Shown in pieces: positions 1-5,659 of a stretch of 11,550 bases of DNA. The stretch covers positions 1 through 11,550 of the forward strand of contig JAZREJ010000032.1 of NCBI GenBank assembly GCA_045660745.1, in the 5' to 3' direction. The notes under the pieces are model-generated. The model was not told the origin of the DNA. It searched no databases and saw nothing but the letters and a program-made list of their open reading frames with translations. A program made the translations under genes and the position numbers. Position 1 is the first letter of the stretch, and each line of letters starts with the position of its first letter. This DNA is from RGIG6353 sp045660745. GTDB taxonomy: Bacteria > Bacillota > Clostridia > Oscillospirales > SIG627.

Positions 1-2
1 AA

Positions 3-1490
3 ATGCTTGAGGATATGGAGATGGGATATATCTCAACGGTCATTGTCAAGGACTCATCCCGTTTCGGAAGAAACTATCTTGAAGTGGGTCAATACACTGA
101 CTATTACTTTCCCGAGCACAACATCCGCTTTATAGCTATCAACGATTGCATCGACAGCGAGAACGGTGAAGATGATTTCAGCGCGTTCCGTAACGTGATG
201 AACGAGATGTACGCAAAAGACATTAGCCGCAAGGTCAGAAGCTCACACAGACTCCGCGGGAACGCGGGCGAACCCTTAGCACCACCGCCGTATGGATACG
301 TGAAAGATCCCGAGAACAAAAAGAAGTGGATCATCGATCCCGATGCGGCAGAGATTGTGAGAAGGATATTTCGCCTTTGTATTGAGGGGAATGGAAACGA
401 GACCATTGCAAGAATACTTCAAGACGATAAGGTTCTTGTACCCCAAGCCTATTGGCAGGGCAAGGGCATGAGCAGAGGTGGAAAGAAAACACAGCCGAAT
501 CCCTACAAGTGGTGCAAGACCACAATAGCAAAGATACTTGAACAACAAGAGTATTGCGGTGACGTCATCAACTTTAAGAGCTATTCCAAGTCCTTCCGTA
601 ACAAAACACGTATTGAGAATCCCAAAGAGAATTGGGCGATCTTCAAGGACGTACACGAGCCTATCATTGACCGAGAAACTTGGGAGAGAGTGCAGGAGCT
701 AACCGCAAACTCCAAGCGCCGCAGACCGAAGAATGAGAACGTGAAGAAAAGCATTTTTACAAATCTTCTTTATTGCGGAGATTGCGGACACAAGCTTTGG
801 TTTAACATCAATAAGCAGAATCCGAGCATACGCTTTTACAGTTGTTCAAATTACAAAGGACTTCGTGGCACCTGCGAGTCAACGCATTACGTCAGAGAGG
901 ATTCCTTGGAGCAGGTGGTAAAGATGGAGCTGTTCAAGCTTGCAACCTTTCTTGACCACGATGAAATTGCTTTCGCGGAGCTTTTGGAGCATAAGAGCAA
1001 CAAGGATGCCTTGGCAGAAAGAAAGGCGGCAGAGAGGGCCTTGGCGGCTGCTACGGCGCGAAACCAAGAACTGCTCCGACTCTATGAGCGAGTGTACGAG
1101 GATAACGTAAACGGCAAGGTGACGGACGATTGGTTTATGCGGCTATCTCACAAATACGAGGTGGAGCAAGAAGAACTCAAGAAGCAGATGTTTGACTTGA
1201 AGAACAAGCTTGACCGCCTTAACGCCGCACAGAACTCATCGGACAGTTTTATCCGAGCGATACGAAAGTTTATGACGATGCAGACGTTAACGCCGATTGT
1301 TCTTCAAGAACTCATCGACAAGATTGAAGTCTTTCCGATCGAAGGAACGGGCAAGAACAGAACGCAAAGGCTCGTCATCCATTACCGCTTTGTGGGATGC
1401 ATTGATCTGCCAAGTGTCGTGCCGAAGCACACCTACAAACTCGACTCACGGCAGGGAGTAGCTATCGAATATCTCCCAAGCGCAGTTTAA
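3..1490 (+). CDS. Large serine recombinase (TnpX/Tn4451-like), 5' end missing
   Basis: Site-specific recombinase of the large serine family, which excises and integrates mobile elements through a 5'-phosphoserine DNA intermediate. The visible 495 residues begin inside the resolvase catalytic domain: the KDSSRFGRN stretch (about residues 16-24) is the conserved active-site arginine region. The first roughly 60-70 residues, with the nucleophilic Ser, would lie before the window, so the ATG at 3 is probably internal. The DISRKVRS helix near residue 73 leads into a Recombinase domain (about 95-235). A zinc ribbon follows with C258-x2-C261 and C281/C291, then a charged coiled coil (about 320-410). 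A DUF4368-like tail (about 430-475) closes the protein. It ends at TAA 1488-1490, about 100 bp from a tRNA gene, so this is probably one end of an integrated element. The family call is confident; intactness upstream cannot be judged. Confidence 0.93.
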   Translation: MLEDMEMGYISTVIVKDSSRFGRNYLEVGQYTDYYFPEHNIRFIAINDCIDSENGEDDFSAFRNVMNEMYAKDISRKVRSSHRLRGNAGEPLAPPPYGYVKDPENKKKWIIDPDAAEIVRRIFRLCIEGNGNETIARILQDDKVLVPQAYWQGKGMSRGGKKTQPNPYKWCKTTIAKILEQQEYCGDVINFKSYSKSFRNKTRIENPKENWAIFKDVHEPIIDRETWERVQELTANSKRRRPKNENVKKSIFTNLLYCGDCGHKLWFNINKQNPSIRFYSCSNYKGLRGTCESTHYVREDSLEQVVKMELFKLATFLDHDEIAFAELLEHKSNKDALAERKAAERALAAATARNQELLRLYERVYEDNVNGKVTDDWFMRLSHKYEVEQEELKKQMFDLKNKLDRLNAAQNSSDSFIRAIRKFMTMQTLTPIVLQELIDKIEVFPIEGTGKNRTQRLVIHYRFVGCIDLPSVVPKHTYKLDSRQGVAIEYLPSAV

Positions 1491-1495
1491 CTAAA

Positions 1496-1521
1496 AACAA
1501 AAAGAGCAGACGAATCTGCTC
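1496..1521 (-). terminator. Terminator-like hairpin between recombinase and tRNA-Pro
   Basis: A 7-bp perfect stem (GAGCAGA at 1504-1510 with TCTGCTC at 1515-1521) closes a 4-nt loop that reads TTCG on the minus strand. On that strand it is followed by five T and then a second T-run, the form of an intrinsic terminator. On the plus strand no T-run follows, so it is not a good terminator for the recombinase gene. It lies just past the tRNA terminator and could be a backup stop for leftward transcription. Confidence 0.6.
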
Positions 1522-1552
1522 CCAAACAACTAAATATTAAGTAAATACAGGC

Positions 1553-1597
1553 AAAAAATATCGAGTGTTTCTAACATCAGTTATGAACACTCGATAT
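1553..1597 (-). terminator. Intrinsic terminator of tRNA-Pro
   Basis: A perfect 12-bp inverted repeat (1558-1569 with 1586-1597) and a 16-nt loop are followed on the minus strand by a T-run at 1553-1557. The first stem base coincides with the last A of the tRNA CCA end, so the hairpin begins directly at the mature 3' end. Confidence 0.85.
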
Positions 1598-1672
1598 GGT
1601 CGGAATGACAGGATTTGAACCTGCGACATCCTGCTCCCAAAGCAGGCGCGCTACCATCTGCGCTACATCCCG
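1597..1672 (-). tRNA. tRNA-Pro (anticodon TGG)
   Basis: The reverse strand gives a 76-nt cloverleaf. The acceptor stem CGGGATG pairs with CATTCCG (one G-U), the discriminator is A, and the terminal CCA is encoded. The D-arm includes AGCGCAGATGGTAGCGC. The anticodon stem CCTGC/GCAGG holds the loop TTTGGGA, giving anticodon TGG (proline). The T-arm has GTTCAAAT within CAGG/CCTG. It has its own promoter about 100 bp upstream and a terminator starting at its 3' end, so it is a single-gene unit. tRNA genes are common landing sites for mobile elements, and a recombinase gene ends about 107 bp away, but the tRNA is intact and no copy of its 3' end is visible here. Confidence 0.97.
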
Positions 1673-1719
1673 AAATTTTATTATATTCTCTTGTTTTTAC
1701 TGCGCTACATCCCGAAATT
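1658..1719. repeat. 20-bp direct repeat duplicating the tRNA-Pro 5' end
   Basis: The 20 bases at 1658-1677 (first 15 nt of the tRNA plus 5 bp of its leader) recur exactly at 1700-1719. The offset is 42 bp. The AT-rich sequence after each copy is also similar with small gaps, so this looks like an imperfect 42-bp tandem duplication. The extra copy would be transcribed in the tRNA leader. Confidence 0.85.
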
Positions 1720-1784
1720 ATTACTATGTTTTTTGCTTTTTCTGTGGTACACACAGATTCGGTTTGTATTCATATGACTCAAAA

Positions 1785-1813
1785 AGTATATCACATATTA
1801 GTTGAAAAATCAA
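1785..1813 (-). promoter_or_regulatory. Predicted sigma-A promoter of tRNA-Pro
   Basis: On the minus strand TTGATT (1808-1813) and TATACT (1785-1790) are separated by exactly 17 bp. Transcription would start near 1778, giving a leader of about 105 nt that contains the duplicated tRNA 5' segment. The match is good but has not been tested. Apart from the promoter and repeat, 1673-1869 is AT-rich with no gene seen. Confidence 0.6.
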
Positions 1814-1870
1814 GTCTTTTTGCAAATTCATTTAACATAAAATGATAAAAGCAATGCTTTGGAGCGCAAT

Positions 1871-1901
1871 AAAAATCAGGCATCTTAGTTTGATGCCTGA
1901 T
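1871..1901 (-). terminator. Intrinsic terminator of the amidotransferase-like gene
   Basis: A perfect 10-bp inverted repeat (ATCAGGCATC at 1875-1884 with GATGCCTGAT at 1892-1901) has a 7-nt loop. On the minus strand it is followed by a T-rich tract. It sits 9 bp past the stop codon of the minus-strand gene at 1910. Confidence 0.85.
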
Positions 1902-1909
1902 AGAATTGT

Positions 1910-2554
1910 TTATTTGAGCGATTCTTGGACGAGGGCTATAAAGTGCTCGAATATCTTTTCGCCACACACGCCGTCAATATATTCGGGGTGCCACTGAACA
2001 CCTACCCAAGGAAGTTTTTTGTGTTCGATCGCCTCTGCGACCCCGTCCTCGGCAACGGCAACCACTCTGATATCCTCTCCCGGCACCTTAAGACACTGGG
2101 AATGGGCGCTGTTGACCTCAGTCTTAAATGGGTCATACGCAATAAACGTATCAAGTGTCACCGACACCTTGTGAGAAAGAAGGACGGTATTACCGTTTTC
2201 TTTTTTGCAGTGGTTTTTCTCACCTTGCATTTTCAGTGTAAGACTACCGCCCGAAACCAGGCTTATGACCTGCATTCCGCGCCCTATACCGAGAATAGGC
2301 AAGCCCTTTTCACGGCACACATCACAGGCGAGTTGCTCCTCTTTTTCACACTGACAAGTCTCACCTTCACAGCAAAATGCCCTCCCGTCGCCAAGAATGA
2401 CACCGTCGGCGCTCGAAAGACAGTTATCAATGCTGTCTGAGTCGGAAATAACAACAGGAGCTCCTCCCGCGTGGGTGATGGCATCCGTGAGCTTTTCGTT
2501 TAATGCGGGATCTATGTGTCTTGCAGTATCTATAATAAGAATTCGAGGCTTCAT
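1910..2554 (-). CDS. Class I glutamine amidotransferase-like protein (peptidase C26 type) lacking the catalytic Cys
   Basis: A 214-residue protein of the class I amidotransferase fold, closest in layout to gamma-glutamyl-GABA hydrolase/peptidase C26 enzymes. The nucleophile elbow reads LPILGIGRGMQ (85-95), where active relatives have LPILGICRGMQ. Gly91, codon GGG, replaces the Cys nucleophile. The other triad residues remain in VQWHPEY (H189, E191), and VNSAHS matches the family's VNSxHH motif. The usual GGGDxxP oxyanion segment is also lost, replaced by a Cys-rich stretch (C61, C62, C67, C69, C77, C80). It is therefore probably not a normal amidase; a binding, regulatory or metal-linked role is possible but speculative. 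AAGGAG lies 7 nt before ATG 2554. The gene has its own promoter and terminator and diverges from the TIM-barrel gene. Confidence 0.82.
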   Translation of the reverse strand: MKPRILIIDTARHIDPALNEKLTDAITHAGGAPVVISDSDSIDNCLSSADGVILGDGRAFCCEGETCQCEKEEQLACDVCREKGLPILGIGRGMQVISLVSGGSLTLKMQGEKNHCKKENGNTVLLSHKVSVTLDTFIAYDPFKTEVNSAHSQCLKVPGEDIRVVAVAEDGVAEAIEHKKLPWVGVQWHPEYIDGVCGEKIFEHFIALVQESLK

Positions 2555-2582
2555 GTTTTTTCTCCTTTATAGTTCTTGCTAA

Positions 2583-2611
2583 ATCTTATCACAAATAAAT
2601 TTGAATGTCAA
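2583..2611 (-). promoter_or_regulatory. Sigma-A promoter of the amidotransferase-like gene
   Basis: On the minus strand a consensus TTGACA (2606-2611) stands 17 bp from TAAGAT (2583-2588). Transcription would start near 2576, about 22 nt before ATG 2554, leaving room for the AAGGAG site and no large leader. Confidence 0.8.
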
Positions 2612-2615
2612 GGTA

Positions 2616-2644
2616 TTGAAATATAAATGAAATCGTGGTACAAT
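2616..2644 (+). promoter_or_regulatory. Sigma-A promoter of the TIM-barrel gene
   Basis: TTGAAA (2616-2621) and TACAAT (2639-2644) have a 17-bp spacer. Transcription would start near 2651, just before the GAGGAG site. The -35 box is only 4 bp from the -35 box of the divergent promoter, so the two polymerase footprints overlap. Confidence 0.7.
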
Positions 2645-2667
2645 TGGAGAGAGAGGAGTGTGTTACG

Positions 2668-3570
2668 ATGAAGATAGGAATACGTCCTACAGATTATGTC
2701 AATGTCTACGGCTTTGAGGAGGGAATTTTTAAAATACGCGAGCATGGCTTTGATTGCCTTGACTATCAGAATTTCATTTCCACCGAGACAGACTTTTTTT
2801 GCCTTGAAAGAACGGCTTTTGAAAAGGTGTTGCTTCGTGAAAGAGCAACCTTTGAGCGTGCGGGGCTTTTCGTTCATCAGGCGCACGCGCCGTTCCGTTT
2901 CCCCATAAAGGACGGCACCCCCGAGGATCGCGCCGAGCGCTTTGAGGCTATGCGCAAATCTCTTTACGGTACGGCAGTGCTGGGAGCGAATACCTTCGTT
3001 ATGCATCCGCTGTCCCCTTTTACCCTTGAAAAGGTAGACCCCGAACATGAGACCTTTGAAATAAATGCAGGGTTTATATCGCGCCTCGCAGAATATGCCG
3101 AGGGGCTTGGTATTACGGTTTGCATTGAGAATCTGCCATTCCCTTATTTTACCCTTACGACATGTGAGGCAGTTGACCGTCTTGTGCGTTATATCAACCT
3201 TGACAACGTTAAGGCTTGTCTTGACACGGGGCACGTCAACTATATCGCTCACACCAAAAACGTGCTTGGAATCGGGCTTGAAGGTTACGTTCCGTGTAAT
3301 GTCACTGAGGCTGTTCATATATTCTCGGATAAGCTCGGAACCTGCCATATACACCAGAATTACGGTGTCGATGATGCCCATGCGATTCTCGACAACGGCA
3401 ATATTGACCTTGCTTCTTTTGCCGAAGCACTTCGCGAGGTTCATTATCGCGGCGTATTTTCTCTTGAGTCGCGCCCTCACTTTGAACGCTATCCCGAATC
3501 CGAGTGGGACGGCATCGGGCGCTCGGTGTTTGAGCATGCAAATCGCCTTGCAAACCCACAAACGTTTTAA
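2668..3570 (+). CDS. Xylose-isomerase-like TIM-barrel protein (sugar phosphate isomerase/epimerase family)
   Basis: A 300-residue protein of the AP-endonuclease-2/xylose-isomerase-like TIM-barrel family. These are metal-dependent enzymes that mostly isomerise or epimerise sugars, and a few act on DNA. Expected metal ligands are visible on successive strands: E154 (CIENLP), D186 and H189 (CLDTGH), H227/H229 (CHIHQN) and E267 (SLESRP). HQAHAP near residue 71 fits the second-strand pattern. The substrate cannot be read from the sequence. I chose ATG 2668 because GAGGAG (2653-2658) lies 9 nt upstream; an in-frame GTG at 2635 would sit inside the promoter spacer. The SLH gene follows after 39 bp with no terminator between, so co-transcription is likely though a functional link is unclear. 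Confidence 0.85.
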   Translation: MKIGIRPTDYVNVYGFEEGIFKIREHGFDCLDYQNFISTETDFFCLERTAFEKVLLRERATFERAGLFVHQAHAPFRFPIKDGTPEDRAERFEAMRKSLYGTAVLGANTFVMHPLSPFTLEKVDPEHETFEINAGFISRLAEYAEGLGITVCIENLPFPYFTLTTCEAVDRLVRYINLDNVKACLDTGHVNYIAHTKNVLGIGLEGYVPCNVTEAVHIFSDKLGTCHIHQNYGVDDAHAILDNGNIDLASFAEALREVHYRGVFSLESRPHFERYPESEWDGIGRSVFEHANRLANPQTF

Positions 3571-3609
3571 ATTTTTAATATATTGCAGTAAACTAATAAG
3601 GAGCAAAAA

Positions 3610-5421
3610 ATGAAACGCATAGTATTATTGACACTTTTACTTATCATGACTTTATCAGTCACGGGTATTGCGGCAAAGACTACCTTTTCCGATCTGCCCG
3701 AAACACATTGGGCACACTCGACCGTCATGCCCATGGTGGAAAAGGGGCTCTTCAACGGCACCTCAGCCATAGTTGACGGAGTGGGAACCTTTTCTCCCGA
3801 CAAACCGATGACAAGAGCCGAATTTATCGCGGTCCTCTGCCGTCAGTTTTTCCCCACCGAAAAATACATACCCGCCCAAGATATTCCTTGGTGGGATCCT
3901 TACTTTACCGTAGCCGTTATGCATGATTTAATAGACTATCAGAACGAGTTTATACAAATGGACGTGGAAATAACTCGCGCTGAAGCTGCACTTCTTATTC
4001 AGCGAGTTATGGAAGAGGCGGGTCTTCCCATCAATTGCCCCAGTCTCTCCGCTCCTTACGATTACAATGTTATTGAGCAGTATGATAAAGAGATTTACGA
4101 CGGATTGTATGGCGATGGCTCGATTGAGGGTGCGGTAAGATCTTGTATCGGTGCGGGTATAATCGGCGGTGTTGATGAGAAGGGAACGTTTGACCCGTAC
4201 GGAAAGCTTACGCGTGCCGCTGCCGCCACTATCCTTTGCCGACTTACCGACGAGAGTCGCAGGATAACCACGGGCGCTGTCGCCGAGATAAAAGCCGACA
4301 GGGAAGCACACCTTGAAAATTGCAAAAAAGGCAATCACTTTTTCACTACTTGGAGTGACACGTACTACAAGAACCGTACAGAGCCGACGTATGAGGTGAT
4401 AAAGTACGCCACCCCGACAGAGGATGGTATATACCGTCTCAACTGTATGTTCTGCGATCACTATATAGATCTTGCCTTTAAAAAGCATTATTGTTGGGTG
4501 TATCCAAGCAGTACTCCATATAAACGTGACTGTCTTGACAACCATTGGGAAGGGTATAATTGTCGTTCCGAACAGCGATACAGTGATATCTCGGATTCCT
4601 TACACAATGAAATCTACGGAGAACCAACCTCTATACTCATAAAATGTGAAAAAGAATTTTCAGAGAAATATACAGATGAGCAAAAGGCGTTGGCGACCCA
4701 TGAATTCACCGAGTGGGGAATATCAGCCTATCCCGGCAGAGGTGTCGAAGGAAAGCTTGAAAGAATGTGTATGAAGTGCGGCTACAGAAATTATAAGGCA
4801 CTTCCGATGTATTCGACAATAGACTCATCCCTTGACGTTCGCGATAGCTACTTTGGTGAGAGATTCGGCTCGGGTGCACCACAGTCCGACGCTTATGCTT
4901 ATACTAATACCGAAAACCTTAGATACGTCAGACGGACGGCGGACTTTTCAAAGTCCCTGTTAGATAATATAGCGATTTTCAACGAGTACATCCGAGCATA
5001 TGACAGCTTTGATAAATTTGACGTGGACGGTATTTACAGCTACGTTTTTGACAGATACAAAGGCCCGAGAGTATTCAAATTCATAGAGGGCAAGAATTCT
5101 GACCGCTTCGGAATCAACGTATTCTCCTGGAGAGACGAGACGGATAACAGCCAGGGAGTTGCTGCCAATGATATGTCATTTGCGTTTGAAGGCTTCTATT
5201 TTGTCACCGAGGACAGGGAGATAGCTCAGGCTCTTTGGCACCTTACAGACCTTAAGTATATGAACGGCAAGGATGCCGTAACCGACGCCACGGTCAAATC
5301 CTACGGATTTAAAATATTAAGCAAGAGCGCATCCTCAATGACTCTTGAGATTAAGGGCATGAAGGTTGTGTGGGAATGGGGCGGCGATATCGTCGGAGAC
5401 AATTTCTATTTTTCAAAGTGA
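3610..5421 (+). CDS. Secreted S-layer homology (SLH) domain protein
   Basis: A 603-residue predicted surface protein. It starts with a signal peptide (MKR, a hydrophobic core, and a likely cut after GIAA near residue 22). Three SLH-type repeats follow, about residues 24-78, 90-140 and 170-220. They carry the usual FSD.PxxHWA, FxPDKPMTRAEF and FDPYGKLTRAAAA signatures, the middle one most degenerate. SLH triplets tether proteins to secondary cell-wall polymers. The remaining 380 residues match no family I can name. They hold two divergent copies of an HxFxxW ... GxxxRxCxxC module (H243 with C279/C282; H364 with C387/C390), plus further Cys around 294-320. AAGGAG (3598-3603) is 6 nt before the ATG. 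It probably shares the transcript of the TIM-barrel gene upstream and ends at the strong terminator after 5452. Confidence 0.88.
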   Translation: MKRIVLLTLLLIMTLSVTGIAAKTTFSDLPETHWAHSTVMPMVEKGLFNGTSAIVDGVGTFSPDKPMTRAEFIAVLCRQFFPTEKYIPAQDIPWWDPYFTVAVMHDLIDYQNEFIQMDVEITRAEAALLIQRVMEEAGLPINCPSLSAPYDYNVIEQYDKEIYDGLYGDGSIEGAVRSCIGAGIIGGVDEKGTFDPYGKLTRAAAATILCRLTDESRRITTGAVAEIKADREAHLENCKKGNHFFTTWSDTYYKNRTEPTYEVIKYATPTEDGIYRLNCMFCDHYIDLAFKKHYCWVYPSSTPYKRDCLDNHWEGYNCRSEQRYSDISDSLHNEIYGEPTSILIKCEKEFSEKYTDEQKALATHEFTEWGISAYPGRGVEGKLERMCMKCGYRNYKALPMYSTIDSSLDVRDSYFGERFGSGAPQSDAYAYTNTENLRYVRRTADFSKSLLDNIAIFNEYIRAYDSFDKFDVDGIYSYVFDRYKGPRVFKFIEGKNSDRFGINVFSWRDETDNSQGVAANDMSFAFEGFYFVTEDREIAQALWHLTDLKYMNGKDAVTDATVKSYGFKILSKSASSMTLEIKGMKVVWEWGGDIVGDNFYFSK

Positions 5422-5451
5422 GAAGAGCAAAACAATATTTTTCAATATGTA

Positions 5452-5484
5452 AAAAAGCGTGTTGCAATGAGCAACACGCTTTTT
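5452..5484. terminator. Bidirectional terminator between SLH gene and feo operon
   Basis: A perfect 14-bp stem (5452-5465 with 5471-5484) has a 5-nt loop, with A-runs on the left arm and T-runs on the right. It works as a T-tailed terminator in either direction. It lies 30 bp after the SLH stop and 25 bp past the end of the minus-strand feo operon. Confidence 0.92.
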
Positions 5485-5509
5485 GGTTTGAGTGACCTTT
5501 GGAGGACGG

Positions 5510-5659
5510 TCACTCCTTGTTAGCAGAACATGAGCCGTGGCAGGAGTCCGCATATGGACAGCCAATACATTTTTTGCCCTTCTTTTTGGAACGCCATATG
5601 TAAAAGAGAGCAAGTGCCACAATCAGGAAAACAACTGCAATTACTATTATATCGGTCAT
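5510..5659 (-). CDS. FeoB-associated Cys-rich membrane protein
   Basis: A 49-residue protein read from the minus strand: one membrane helix (about residues 4-22), a basic hinge RSKKKGKK (23-30), then the Cys cluster CIGCPYADSCHGSC (C31, C34, C40, C44). This matches the small FeoB-associated family that follows feoB in many Firmicutes. Its exact role is not settled; a part in ferrous iron delivery or transporter assembly is usually suggested. Its ATG (5657-5659) overlaps the feoB stop codon in an ATGA arrangement, so it should be translationally coupled to feoB. The stop is TGA at 5510-5512, followed by the shared terminator. An 8-bp inverted repeat (5490-5497 with 5508-5515) overlaps the stop and has no clear role. 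Confidence 0.88.
   Translation of the reverse strand: MTDIIVIAVVFLIVALALFYIWRSKKKGKKCIGCPYADSCHGSCSANKE

Noticed and set aside
1596..1845. Two short plus-strand frames across the tRNA-Pro gene
   Set aside because: They translate the antisense of a clear tRNA and its promoter.
2635..2667. GTG at 2635 as the TIM-barrel gene start
   Set aside because: It lies within the promoter spacer and upstream of the predicted transcription start; ATG 2668 has a proper ribosome site.
2608..3606. 332-residue reading frame on the minus strand opposite the TIM-barrel gene
   Set aside because: It mirrors a well-supported enzyme gene, has no family resemblance, and the divergent promoters fit the plus-strand gene.
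3928..4545. 205-residue minus-strand frame opposite the SLH gene
   Set aside because: No ribosome site or promoter was seen, and the opposite strand encodes recognisable SLH repeats.
5490..5515. 8-bp inverted repeat at the end of the feo operon as a terminator
   Set aside because: No T-run follows on either strand, and a much stronger terminator lies next to it.
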